From NCBI GenBank assembly GCA_031769625.1, contig JAUIMM010000697.1:1-64000 (forward strand): 64,000 nucleotides of DNA, written 5' to 3'. The number at the start of each line of letters is the position of its first letter. Position 1 is the first letter of the stretch. Origin of the DNA: Taudactylus pleione (taxonomy: Eukaryota > Chordata > Amphibia > Anura > Myobatrachidae). The translations under genes and the position numbers were made by a program. Positions 14,801 through 30,562 of this stretch are shown piece by piece. The notes beneath the pieces are model-generated. The model was not told where the DNA came from. It saw only the letters and a program-made list of their open reading frames with translations, and did no database searches.

Positions 14801-17800
14801 TAGTGTATTGTGTGTCATAATTCCAGCATACACAGGACCAGTGATCACAGTAACCCATTATATGTGTCATACATAGTGTATTGTGTGTCATAATTCCAGC
14901 ATATACAGGACCAGCGATCACAGTAACCCATTATATATGTCATACATAGTGTATTGTGTGTCATAATCCCAGCATATACAGAACCAGCGATCAGAGTAAC
15001 CCATTATATATGTCATACATAGTGTATTGTGTGTCATAATCCCAGCATATACAGAACCAGTGATCAGAGTAACCCATTATATGTGTCATACATAGTGTAT
15101 TATGTGTCATAATTCCAGCATATACAGGACCAGTGATCACAGTAACCCATTATATGTGTCATACATAGTGTATTGTGTGTCATAATTCCAGCATATACAG
15201 GACCAGTGATCACAGTAACCCATTATATGTGTCATACATAGTGTAATGTGTGTCATAATTCCAGCATATACAGGACCAGTGATCACAGTAACCATTATGT
15301 GTGTCATACATAGTGTATTGTGTGTCATAATTCCAGCATATACAGGACCAGTGATCACAGTAAACCATTATATGTGTCATACATAGTGTATTGTGTGTCA
15401 TAATTCTAGCATATACAGGACCAGTGATCACAGTAACCCATTATATCTGTCATACATAGTGTATTGTGTGTCATAATTCCAGCATATACAGGACCAGTGA
15501 TCACAGTAACCCATTATATGTGTCATACATAGTGTATTGTGTGTCATAATTCCAGCATATACAGGACCAGTGATCACAGTAACCCATTATATATGTCATA
15601 CATAGTGTATTGTGTGTCATAATCCCAGCATATACAGAACCAGCGATCAGAGTAACCCATTATATGTGTCATACATAGTGTATTGTGTGTCATAATTCCA
15701 GCATATACAGGACCAGCGATCACAGTAACCCATTATATGTGTCATACATAGTGTATTGTGTGTCATAATTCCAGCATATACAGGACCAGCGATCACAGTA
15801 ACCCATTATATATGTCATACATAGTGTATTGTGTGTCATAATCCCAGCATATACAGGACCAGGGATAACAGTAACACATTATATGTGTCATACATAGTGT
15901 ATTGTGTGTCATAATCCCAGCATATACAGGACCAGGGATCACAGTAACCCATTATATGTGTCATACATAGTGTATTATGTGTCATAATTCCAGCATATAC
16001 AGGACCAGGGATCACAGTAACCCATTATATGTGTCATACATAGTGTATTGTGTGTCATAATTCCAGCATATACAGGGCCAGTGATCACAGTAACCCATTA
16101 TATGTGTCATACATATTGTATTGTGTGTCATAATTCCAGCATATACAGGACCAGCGATCACAGTAACCCATTATATGTGTCATACATAGTGTATTGTGTG
16201 TCATAATTCCAGCATATACAGGACCAGCGATCACAGTAACCCATTATATGTGTCATACATAGTGTATTGTGTGTCATAATTCCAGCATATACAGGACCAG
16301 CGATCACAGTAACCCATTATATGTGTAATACATAGTGTATTGTGTGTCATAATTCCAGCATATACAGGACCAGGGATCACAGTAACCCATTATATGTGTC
16401 ATACATAGTGTATTGTGTGTCATAATTCCAGCATATACAGGGCCAGTGATCACAGTAACCCATTATATGTGTCATACATATTGTATTGTGTGTCATAATT
16501 CCAGCATATACAGGACCAGCGATCACAGTAATCCATTATATGTGTCATACATAGTGTGTTGTGTGTCATCATTCCAGCATACACAGGACCAGTGATCACA
16601 GTAACCCATTATATGTGTCATACATAGTGTATTGTGTGTCATAATTCCAGCATATACAGCACCAGCAATCACAGTAACCCATTATATGTGTCATACATAG
16701 TGTATTGTGTGTCATATATCCAGCATAGAGAGGACCAGTGATCACAGTAACCCATTATATGTGTCATACATAGTGTATTGTGTGTCATAATTGCAGCATA
16801 TACAGGACCAGCGATCACAGTAACCCATTATATGTGTCATACATAGTGTATTGTGTGTCATAATTCCAGCATATACAGGACCAGTGATCACAGTAACCCA
16901 TTATATGTGTCATACATAGTGTATTGTGTGTCATAATTCCAGCATATACAGGACCAGTGATCACAGTAACCATTAGATGTGTCATACATAGTGTATTGTG
17001 TGTCATAATTCCAGCATATACAGGACCAGTGATCACAGTAAACCATTATATGTGTCATACATAGTGTATTGTGTGTCATAATTCCAGCATATACAGGACC
17101 AGTGATCACAGTAACCCATTATATGTGTCATACATAGTGTATTGTGTGTCATAATTCCAGCATATACAGGACCAGTGATCACAGTAACCCATTATATGTG
17201 TCATACATAGTGTATTGTGTGTCATAATTCCAGCATATACAGGACCAGTGATCACAGTAACCCATTATATGTGTCATACATAGTGTATTGTGTGTCATAA
17301 TTCCAACATATACAGGACCAGTGATCAGAGTAATCCATTATATGTGTCATACATAGTGTATTGTGTGTCATAATTCCAGCATATACAGGACCAGTGATCA
17401 CAGTAACCCATTATATGTGTCATACATAGTGTATTGTGTGTCATAATTCCAGCATATACAGGACCAGCGATCACAGTAACCCATTATATATGTCATACAT
17501 AGTGTATTGTGTGTCATAATCCCAGCATATACAGAACCAGCGATCAGAGTAACCCATTATATGTGTCATACATAGTGTATTGTGTGTCATAATTCCAGCA
17601 TATACAGGACCAGCGATCACAGTAACCCATTATATATGTCATACATAGTGTATTGTGTGTCATAATTCCAGCATATACAGGACCAGTGATCACAGTAACC
17701 CATTATATGTGTCATACATAGTGTATTGTGTGTCATAATTCCAGCATATACAGGACCAGTGATCAGAGTAACCCATTATATGTGTCATACATAGTGTATT

Positions 17801-18199
17801 GTGTGTCATAATTCCAGCATATACAGGACCAGCAATCACAGTAACCATTATATGTGTCATACATAGTGTATTGTGTGTCATAATTCCAGCATATACAGGA
17901 CCAGTGATCACAGTAACCCATTATATGTGTCATACATAGTGTATTGTGTGTCATAATTCCAGCATATACAGGGCCAGTGATCACAGTAACCCATTATATG
18001 TGTTATACATATTGTATTGTGTGTCATAATTCCAGCATATACAGGACCAGCGATCACAGTAACCCATTATATGTGTCATACATAGTGTATTGTGTGTCAT
18101 AATTCCAGCATATACAGGACCAGCGATCACAGTAACCCATTATATGTGTCATACATAGTGTATTGTGTGTCATAATTCCATCATATACAGGACCAGAGA

Positions 18200-21100
18200 T
18201 CACAGTAACCCATTAAATGTGTCATACATAGTGTATTGTGTGTCATAATTCCAGCATATACAGGATGAGTGATCACAGTAACCCATTTTATGTGTCATAC
18301 ATAGTGTATTGTGTGTCATAATTCCAGCATATACAGGACCAGCGATCACAGTAACCCATTATATGTGTCATACATAGTGTATTATGTGTCATAATTCCAG
18401 CATATACAGGACCAGTGATCACAGTAACCCATTATATGTGTCATACATAGTGTATTGTGTGTCATAATTCCAGCATATACAGGACCAGTGATCACAGTAA
18501 CCCATTATATGTGTCATACATAGTGTATTGTGTGTCATATATCCAGCATAGAGAGGACCAGTGATCACAGTAACCCATTATATGTGTCATACATAGTGTA
18601 TTGTGTGTCATAATTCCAGCATATACAGAACCAGCGATCACAGTAACCCATTATATGTGTCATACATAGTGTATTGTGTGTCATAATTCCAGCATATACA
18701 GGACCAGCGATCACAGTTACCCATTAGATGTGTCATACATAGTGTATTATGTGTCATAATCCCAGTATATACAGGACCAGTGATCACAGTAACCATTATA
18801 TGTGTCATACATAGTGTATTGTGTGTAATAATTCCAGCATATACAGGACCAGTCATCACAGTAACCCATTATATGTGTCATACATAGTGTATTGTGTGTC
18901 ATAATTCCAGCATATACAGGACCAGTGATCACAGTAACCCATTATATGTGTCATACATAGTGTATTGTGTGTCATAATTCCAGCATATAAAGGACCAGTG
19001 ATCAGAGTAACCCATTATATGTGTCATACATAGTGTATTGTGTGTCATAATTCCAGCATATACAGGACCAGTGATCACAGTAACCCATTATATGTGTCAT
19101 ACATAGTGTATTGTGTGTCATAATTCCAGCATATACAGGACCAGTGATCACAGTAACCCATTATATGTGTCATACATAGTGTATTGTGTGTCATAATTCC
19201 AGCATATACAGGACCAGCGATCACAGTAACCCATAATATATGTCATACATAGTGTATTGTGTGTCATAATCCCAGCATATACAGGACCAGGGATCACAGT
19301 AACCCATTATATGTGTCATACATAGTGTATTATGTGTCAAAATTCCAGCATATACAGGACCAGGGATCACAGTAACCCATTATATGTGTCATACATAGTG
19401 TATTGTGTGTCATAATTCCAGCATATACAGGGCCAGTGATCACAGTAACCCATTATATGTGTCATACATATTGTATTGTGTGTCAAAATTCCAGCATATA
19501 CAGGACCAGCGATCACAGTAACCCATTATATGTGTCATACATAGTGTATTGTGTGTCATAATTCCAGCATATACAGGACCAGTCATCACAGTAAACCATT
19601 ATATGTGTCATACATAGTGTATTGTGTGTCATAATTCCAGCATATACAGGACCAGCGATCACAGTAACCCATTATATGTGTAATACATAGTGTATTGTGT
19701 GTCATAATTCCAGCATATACAGGACCAGGGATCACAGTAACCCATTATATGTGTCATACATAGTGTATTGTGTGTCATAATTCCAGCATATACAGGGCCA
19801 GTGATCACAGTAACCCATTATATGTGTCATACATATTGTATTGTGTGTCATAATTCCAGCATATACAGGACCAGCGATCACAGTAATCCATTATATGTGT
19901 CATACATAGTGTGTTGTGTGTCATCATTCCAGCATACACAGGACCAGTGATCACAGTAACCCATTATATGTGTCATACATAGTGTATTGTGTGTCATAGT
20001 TCCAGCATATACAGCACCAGCGATCACAGTAACCCATTATATGTGTCATACATAGTGTATTGTGTGTCATATATCCAGCATAGAGAGGACCAGTGATCAC
20101 AGTAACCCATTATATGTGTCATACATAGTGTATTGTGTGTCATAATTGCAGCATATACAGGACCAGCGATCACAGTAACCCATTATATGTGTCATACATA
20201 GTGTATTGTGTGTCATAATTCCAGCATATACAGGACCAGTGATCACAGTAACCCATTATATGTGTCATACATAGTGTATTGTGTGTCATAATTCCAGCAT
20301 ATACAGGACCAGCGATCACAGTAACCCATTAGATGTGTCATACATAGTGTATTATGTGTCATAATCCTAGTATATACAGGACCAGTGATCACAGTAACCA
20401 TTATATGTGTCATACATAGTGTATTGTGTGTAATAATTCCAGCATATACAGGACCAGTCATCACAGTAACCCATTATATGTGTCACACATAGTGTATTGT
20501 GTGTCATAATTCCATCATATACAGGACCAGTGATCACAGTAACCCATTATATGTGTCATACATAGTGTATTGTGTGTCATAATTCCAGCATATACAGGAC
20601 CAGTGATCAGAGTAACCCATTATATGTGTCATACATAGTGTATTGTGTGTCATAATTCCAGCATATACAGGACCAGTGATCACAGTAACCCATTATATGT
20701 GTCATACATAGTGTATTGTGTGTCATAATTCCAGCATATACAGGACCAGTGATCACAGTAACCCATTATATGTGTCATACATAGTGTATTGTGTGTCATA
20801 ATTCCAGCATATACAGGACCAGCGATCACAGTAACCCATTATATATGTCATACATAGTGTATTGTGTGTCATAATCCCAGCATATACAGGACCAGTGATC
20901 AGAGTAACCCATTATATGTGTCATACATAGTGTATTATGTGTCATAATTCCAGCATATACAGGACCAGGGATCACAGTAACCCATTATATGTGTCATACA
21001 TAGTGTATTGTGTGTCATAATTCCAGCATATACAGGGCCAGTGATCACAGTAACCCATTATATGTGTCATACATATTGTATTGTGTGTCATAATTCCAGC

Positions 21101-21900
21101 ATATACAGGACCAGCGATCACAGTAACCCATTATATGTGTCATACATAGTGTATTGTGTGTCATAATTCCAGCATATACAGGACCAGTGATCACAGTAAC
21201 CCATTATATGTGTCATACATAGTGTATTGTGTGTCATAATTCCAGCATATACAGGACCAGCGATCACAGTAACCCATTATATGTGTAATACATAGTGTAT
21301 TGTGTGTCATAATTCCAGCATATACAGGACCAGTGATCACAGTAACCCATTATATGTGTCATACATAGTGTATTGTGTGTCATAATTCCAGCATATACAG
21401 GATGAGTGATCACAGTAACCCATTATATGTGTCATACATAGTGTATTGTGTGTCATAATTCCAGCATATACAGGACCAGTGATCACAGTAACCCATTATA
21501 TGTGTCATACATACTGTATTGTGTGTCATAATTCCAGCATATACAGGACCAGTGATCACAGTAACCATTATGTGTGTCATACATAGTGTATTGTGTGTCA
21601 TAATTCCAGCATATACAGGACCAGTGATCACAGTAAACCATTATATGTGTCATACATAGTGTATTGTGTGTCATAATTCCAGCATATACAGGACCAGTGA
21701 TCACAGTAACCCTTTATATGTGTCATACATAGTGTATTGTGTGTCATAATTCCAGCATATACAGGACCAGTGATCACAGTAACCCATTATATGTGTCATA
21801 CATAGTGTATTGTGTGTCATAATTCCAGCATATACAGGACCAGTGATCACAGTAACCCATTATATGTGTCATACATAGTGTATTGTGTGTCATAATTCCA
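18200..21900. repeat. satellite block duplicated 6,856 bp downstream (first copy)
   Basis: Variant monomers at 18638, 18747, 19768, 20243 and 21410 recur exactly 6,856 bp further on, at 25494, 25603, 26624, 27099 and 28266. This offset is 94 monomers minus 6 bp. The private variants shared by both blocks (AATATATGTC after ACCCATA, TGTCAAAATTCC, GTCATAGTTCC, TCACACATAG) show a recent long-range duplication. Edges are approximate. Confidence 0.85.
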
Positions 21901-24900
21901 GCATATACAGGACCAGTGATCACAGTAACCCATTATATGTGTCATACATAGTGTATTGTGTGTCATAATTCCAGCATATACAGGACCAGTGATCACAGTA
22001 ACCCATTATATGTGTCATACATAGTGTAATGTGTGTCATAATTCCAGCATATACAGGACCAGTGATCACAGTAACCATTATGTGTGTCATACATAGTGTA
22101 TTGTGTGTCATAATTCCAGCATATACAGGACCAGTGATCACAGTAAACCATTATATGTGTCATACATAGTGTATTGTGTGTCATAATTCCAGCATATACA
22201 GGACCAGTGATCACAGTAACCCATTATATGTGTCATACATAGTGTATTGTGTGTCATAATTCCAGCATATACAGGACCAGTGATCACAGTAACCCATTAT
22301 TTGTGTCATACATAGTGTATTGTGTGTCATAATTCTAGCATATACAGGACCAGTGATCACAGTAACCCATTATATCTGTCATACATAGTGTATTGTGTGT
22401 CATAATTCCAGCATATACAGGACCAGTGATCACAGTAACCCATTATATGTGTCATACATAGTGTATTGTGTGTCATAATTCCAGCATATACAGGACCAGT
22501 GATCACAGTAACCCATTATATATGTCATACATAGTGTATTGTGTGTCATAATCCCAGCATATACAGAACCAGCGATCAGAGTAACCCATTATATGTGTCA
22601 TACATAGTGTATTGTGTGTCATAATTCCAGCATATACAGGACCAGCGATCACAGTAACCCATTATATGTGTCATACATAGTGTATTGTGTGTCATAATTC
22701 CAGCATATACAGGACCAGCGATCACAGTAACCCATTATATATGTCATACATAGTGTATTGTGTGTCATAATCCCAGCATATACAGGACCAGGGATAACAG
22801 TAACACATTATATGTGTCATACATAGTGTATTGTGTGTCATAATCCCAGCATATACAGGACCAGGGATCACAGTAACCCATTATATGTGTCATACATAGT
22901 GTATTATGTGTCATAATTCCAGCATATACAGGACCAGGGATCACAGTAACCCATTATATGTGTCATACATAGTGTATTGTGTGTCATAATTCCAGCATAT
23001 ACAGGGCCAGTGATCACAGTAACCCATTATATGTGTCATACATATTGTATTGTGTGTCATAATTCCAGCATATACAGGACCAGCGATCACAGTAACCCAT
23101 TATATGTGTCATACATAGTGTATTGTGTGTCATAATTCCAGCATATACAGGACCAGCGATCACAGTAACCCATTATATGTGTCATACATAGTGTATTGTG
23201 TGTCATAATTCCAGCATATACAGGACCAGCGATCACAGTAACCCATTATATGTGTAATACATAGTGTATTGTGTGTCATAATTCCAGCATATACAGGACC
23301 AGGGATCACAGTAACCCATTATATGTGTCATACATAGTGTATTGTGTGTCATAATTCCAGCATATACAGGGCCAGTGATCACAGTAACCCATTATATGTG
23401 TCATACATATTGTATTGTGTGTCATAATTCCAGCATATACAGGACCAGCGATCACAGTAATCCATTATATGTGTCATACATAGTGTGTTGTGTGTCATCA
23501 TTCCAGCATACACAGGACCAGTGATCACAGTAACCCATTATATGTGTCATACATAGTGTATTGTGTGTCATAATTCCAGCATATACAGCACCAGCAATCA
23601 CAGTAACCCATTATATGTGTCATACATAGTGTATTGTGTGTCATATATCCAGCATAGAGAGGACCAGTGATCACAGTAACCCATTATATGTGTCATACAT
23701 AGTGTATTGTGTGTCATAATTGCAGCATATACAGGACCAGCGATCACAGTAACCCATTATATGTGTCATACATAGTGTATTGTGTGTCATAATTCCAGCA
23801 TATACAGGACCAGTGATCACAGTAACCCATTATATGTGTCATACATAGTGTATTGTGTGTCATAATTCCAGCATATACAGGACCAGTGATCACAGTAACC
23901 ATTAGATGTGTCATACATAGTGTATTGTGTGTCATAATTCCAGCATATACAGGACCAGTGATCACAGTAAACCATTATATGTGTCATACATAGTGTATTG
24001 TGTGTCATAATTCCAGCATATACAGGACCAGTGATCACAGTAACCCATTATATGTGTCATACATAGTGTATTGTGTGTCATAATTCCAGCATATACAGGA
24101 CCAGTGATCACAGTAACCCATTATATGTGTCATACATAGTGTATTGTGTGTCATAATTCCAGCATATACAGGACCAGTGATCACAGTAACCCATTATATG
24201 TGTCATACATAGTGTATTGTGTGTCATAATTCCAGCATATACAGGACCAGTGATCAGAGTAACCCATTATATGTGTCATACATAGTGTATTGTGTGTCAT
24301 AATTCCAGCATATACAGGACCAGTGATCACAGTAACCCATTATATGTGTCATACATAGTGTATTGTGTGTCATAATTCCAGCATATACAGGACCAGCGAT
24401 CACAGTAACCCATTATATATGTCATACATAGTGTATTGTGTGTCATAATCCCAGCATATACAGAACCAGCGATCAGAGTAACCCATTATATGTGTCATAC
24501 ATAGTGTATTGTGTGTCATAATTCCAGCATATACAGGACCAGCGATCACAGTAACCCATTATATATGTCATACATAGTGTATTGTGTGTCATAATTCCAG
24601 CATATACAGGACCAGTGATCACAGTAACCCATTATATGTGTCATACATAGTGTATTGTGTGTCATAATTCCAGCATATACAGGACCAGTGATCAGAGTAA
24701 CCCATTATATGTGTCATACATAGTGTATTGTGTGTCATAATTCCAGCATATACAGGACCAGCAATCACAGTAACCATTATATGTGTCATACATAGTGTAT
24801 TGTGTGTCATAATTCCAGCATATACAGGACCAGTGATCACAGTAACCCATTATATGTGTCATACATAGTGTATTGTGTGTCATAATTCCAGCATATACAG

Positions 24901-25049
24901 GGCCAGTGATCACAGTAACCCATTATATGTGTTATACATATTGTATTGTGTGTCATAATTCCAGCATATACAGGACCAGCGATCACAGTAACCCATTATA
25001 TGTGTCATACATAGTGTATTGTGTGTCATAATTCCATCATATACAGGAC

Positions 25050-28000
25050 CAGAGATCACAGTAACCCATTAAATGTGTCATACATAGTGTATTGTGTGTC
25101 ATAATTCCAGCATATACAGGATGAGTGATCACAGTAACCCATTTTATGTGTCATACATAGTGTATTGTGTGTCATAATTCCAGCATATACAGGACCAGCG
25201 ATCACAGTAACCCATTATATGTGTCATACATAGTGTATTATGTGTCATAATTCCAGCATATACAGGACCAGTGATCACAGTAACCCATTATATGTGTCAT
25301 ACATAGTGTATTGTGTGTCATAATTCCAGCATATACAGGACCAGTGATCACAGTAACCCATTATATGTGTCATACATAGTGTATTGTGTGTCATATATCC
25401 AGCATAGAGAGGACCAGTGATCACAGTAACCCATTATATGTGTCATACATAGTGTATTGTGTGTCATAATTCCAGCATATACAGAACCAGCGATCACAGT
25501 AACCCATTATATGTGTCATACATAGTGTATTGTGTGTCATAATTCCAGCATATACAGGACCAGCGATCACAGTAACCCATTAGATGTGTCATACATAGTG
25601 TATTATGTGTCATAATCCCAGTATATACAGGACCAGTGATCACAGTAACCATTATATGTGTCATACATAGTGTATTGTGTGTAATAATTCCAGCATATAC
25701 AGGACCAGTCATCACAGTAACCCATTATATGTGTCATACATAGTGTATTGTGTGTCATAATTCCAGCATATACAGGACCAGTGATCACAGTAACCCATTA
25801 TATGTGTCATACATAGTGTATTGTGTGTCATAATTCCAGCATATAAAGGACCAGTGATCAGAGTAACCCATTATATGTGTCATACATAGTGTATTGTGTG
25901 TCATAATTCCAGCATATACAGGACCAGTGATCACAGTAACCCATTATATGTGTCATACATAGTGTATTGTGTGTCATAATTCCAGCATATACAGGACCAG
26001 TGATCACAGTAACCCATTATATGTGTCATACATAGTGTATTGTGTGTCATAATTCCAGCATATACAGGACCAGCGATCACAGTAACCCATAATATATGTC
26101 ATACATAGTGTATTGTGTGTCATAATCCCAGCATATACAGGACCAGGGATCACAGTAACCCATTATATGTGTCATACATAGTGTATTATGTGTCAAAATT
26201 CCAGCATATACAGGACCAGGGATCACAGTAACCCATTATATGTGTCATACATAGTGTATTGTGTGTCATAATTCCAGCATATACAGGGCCAGTGATCACA
26301 GTAACCCATTATATGTGTCATACATATTGTATTGTGTGTCAAAATTCCAGCATATACAGGACCAGCGATCACAGTAACCCATTATATGTGTCATACATAG
26401 TGTATTGTGTGTCATAATTCCAGCATATACAGGACCAGTCATCACAGTAAACCATTATATGTGTCATACATAGTGTATTGTGTGTCATAATTCCAGCATA
26501 TACAGGACCAGCGATCACAGTAACCCATTATATGTGTAATACATAGTGTATTGTGTGTCATAATTCCAGCATATACAGGACCAGGGATCACAGTAACCCA
26601 TTATATGTGTCATACATAGTGTATTGTGTGTCATAATTCCAGCATATACAGGGCCAGTGATCACAGTAACCCATTATATGTGTCATACATATTGTATTGT
26701 GTGTCATAATTCCAGCATATACAGGACCAGCGATCACAGTAATCCATTATATGTGTCATACATAGTGTGTTGTGTGTCATCATTCCAGCATACACAGGAC
26801 CAGTGATCACAGTAACCCATTATATGTGTCATACATAGTGTATTGTGTGTCATAGTTCCAGCATATACAGCACCAGCGATCACAGTAACCCATTATATGT
26901 GTCATACATAGTGTATTGTGTGTCATATATCCAGCATAGAGAGGACCAGTGATCACAGTAACCCATTATATGTGTCATACATAGTGTATTGTGTGTCATA
27001 ATTGCAGCATATACAGGACCAGCGATCACAGTAACCCATTATATGTGTCATACATAGTGTATTGTGTGTCATAATTCCAGCATATACAGGACCAGTGATC
27101 ACAGTAACCCATTATATGTGTCATACATAGTGTATTGTGTGTCATAATTCCAGCATATACAGGACCAGCGATCACAGTAACCCATTAGATGTGTCATACA
27201 TAGTGTATTATGTGTCATAATCCTAGTATATACAGGACCAGTGATCACAGTAACCATTATATGTGTCATACATAGTGTATTGTGTGTAATAATTCCAGCA
27301 TATACAGGACCAGTCATCACAGTAACCCATTATATGTGTCACACATAGTGTATTGTGTGTCATAATTCCATCATATACAGGACCAGTGATCACAGTAACC
27401 CATTATATGTGTCATACATAGTGTATTGTGTGTCATAATTCCAGCATATACAGGACCAGTGATCAGAGTAACCCATTATATGTGTCATACATAGTGTATT
27501 GTGTGTCATAATTCCAGCATATACAGGACCAGTGATCACAGTAACCCATTATATGTGTCATACATAGTGTATTGTGTGTCATAATTCCAGCATATACAGG
27601 ACCAGTGATCACAGTAACCCATTATATGTGTCATACATAGTGTATTGTGTGTCATAATTCCAGCATATACAGGACCAGCGATCACAGTAACCCATTATAT
27701 ATGTCATACATAGTGTATTGTGTGTCATAATCCCAGCATATACAGGACCAGTGATCAGAGTAACCCATTATATGTGTCATACATAGTGTATTATGTGTCA
27801 TAATTCCAGCATATACAGGACCAGGGATCACAGTAACCCATTATATGTGTCATACATAGTGTATTGTGTGTCATAATTCCAGCATATACAGGGCCAGTGA
27901 TCACAGTAACCCATTATATGTGTCATACATATTGTATTGTGTGTCATAATTCCAGCATATACAGGACCAGCGATCACAGTAACCCATTATATGTGTCATA

Positions 28001-28760
28001 CATAGTGTATTGTGTGTCATAATTCCAGCATATACAGGACCAGTGATCACAGTAACCCATTATATGTGTCATACATAGTGTATTGTGTGTCATAATTCCA
28101 GCATATACAGGACCAGCGATCACAGTAACCCATTATATGTGTAATACATAGTGTATTGTGTGTCATAATTCCAGCATATACAGGACCAGTGATCACAGTA
28201 ACCCATTATATGTGTCATACATAGTGTATTGTGTGTCATAATTCCAGCATATACAGGATGAGTGATCACAGTAACCCATTATATGTGTCATACATAGTGT
28301 ATTGTGTGTCATAATTCCAGCATATACAGGACCAGTGATCACAGTAACCCATTATATGTGTCATACATAGTGTATTGTGTGTCATAATTCCAGCATATAC
28401 AGGACCAGTGATCACAGTAACCATTATGTGTGTCATACATAGTGTATTGTGTGTCATAATTCCAGCATATACAGGACCAGTGATCACAGTAAACCATTAT
28501 ATGTGTCATACATAGTGTATTGTGTGTCATAATTCCAGCATATACAGGACCAGTGATCACAGTAACCCTTTATATGTGTCATACATAGTGTATTGTGTGT
28601 CATAATTCCAGCATATACAGGACCAGTGATCACAGTAACCCATTATATGTGTCATACATAGTGTATTGTGTGTCATAATTCCAGCATATACAGGACCAGT
28701 GATCACAGTAACCCATTATATGTGTCATACATAGTGTATTGTGTGTCATAATTCCAGCAT
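25050..28760. repeat. satellite block duplicated from 6,856 bp upstream (second copy)
   Basis: This is the partner of the block at about 18200-21900, with the same ordered variant monomers at a constant 6,856-bp offset. Just upstream, the offset between the equivalent monomers at 17690 and 24619 is 6,929, one monomer more, so one 73-bp unit was gained or lost after the duplication. Confidence 0.85.
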
Positions 28761-30562
28761 ATACAGGACCAGTGATCACAGTAACCCATTATATGTGTCA
28801 TACATAGTGTATTGTGTGTCATAATTCCAGCATATACAGGACCAGTGATCACAGTAACCCATTATATGTGTCATACATAGTGTATTGTGTGTCATAATTC
28901 CAGCATATACAGGACCAGCGATCACAGTAACCCATTATATATGTCATACATAGTGTATTGTGTGTCATAATCCCAGCATATACAGAACCAGCGATCAGAG
29001 TAACCCATTATATATGTCATACATAGTGTATTGTGTGTCATAATCCCAGCATATACAGAACCAGTGATCAGAGTAACCCATTATATGTGTCATACATAGT
29101 GTATTGTGTGTCATAATTCCAGCATATACAGGACCAGTGATCACAGTAACCCATTATATGTGTCATACATAGTGTATTGTGTGTCATAATTCCAGCATAT
29201 ACAGGACCAGTGATCACAGTAACCCATTATATGTGTCATACATAGTGTAATGTGTGTCATAATTCCAGCATATACAGGACCAGTGATCACAGTAACCATT
29301 ATGTGTGTCATACATAGTGTATTGTGTGTCATAATTCCAGCATATACAGGACCAGTGATCACAGTAAACCATTATATGTGTCATACATAGTGTATTGTGT
29401 GTCATAATTCCAGCATATACAGGACCAGTGATCACAGTAACCCATTATATGTGTCATAAATAGTGTATTGTGTGTCATAATTCCAGCATATACAGGACCA
29501 GTGATCACAGTAACCCATTATTTGTGTCATACATAGTGTATTGTGTGTCATAATTCCAGCATATACAGGACCAGTGATCACAGTAACCCATTATATGTGT
29601 CATACATAGTGTATTGTGTGTCATAATTCCAGCATATACAGGACCAGTGATCACAGTAACCCATTATATGTGTCATACATAGTGTATTGTGTGTCATAAT
29701 TCCAGCATATACAGGACCAGTGATCACAGTAACCCATTATATATGTCATACATAGTGTATTGTGTGTCATAATCCCAGCATATACAGAACCAGCGATCAG
29801 AGTAACCCATTATATGTGTCATACATAGTGTATTGTGTATCATAATTCCAGCATATACAGGACCAGCGATCACAGTAACCCATTATATGTGTCATACATA
29901 GTGTATTGTGTGTCATAATTCCAGCATATACAGGACCAGCGATCACAGTAACCCATTATATATGTCATACATAGTGTATTGTGTGTCATAATCCCAGCAT
30001 ATACAGGACCAGGGATCACAGTAACCCATTATATGTGTCATACATAGTGTATTGTGTGTCATAATCCCAGCATATACAGGACCAGGGATCACAGTAACCC
30101 ATTATATGTGTCATACATAGTGTATTATGTGTCATAATTCCAGCATATACAGGACCAGGGATCACAGTAACCCATTATATGTGTCATACATAGTGTATTG
30201 TGTGTCATAATTCCAGCATATACAGGGCCAGTGATCACAGTAACCCATTATATGTGTCATACATATTGTATTGTGTGTCATAATTCCAGCATATACAGGA
30301 CCAACGATCACAGTAACCCATTATATGTGTCATACATAGTGTATTGTGTGTCATAATTCCAGCATATACAGGACCAGTGATCACAGTAACCCATTATATG
30401 TGTCATACATAGTGTATTGTGTGTCATAATTCCAGCATATACAGGACCAGCGATCACAGTAACCCATTATATGTGTAATACATAGTGTATTGTGTGTCAT
30501 AATTCCAGCATATACAGGACCAGGGATCACAGTAACCCATTATATGTGTCATACATAGTGTA

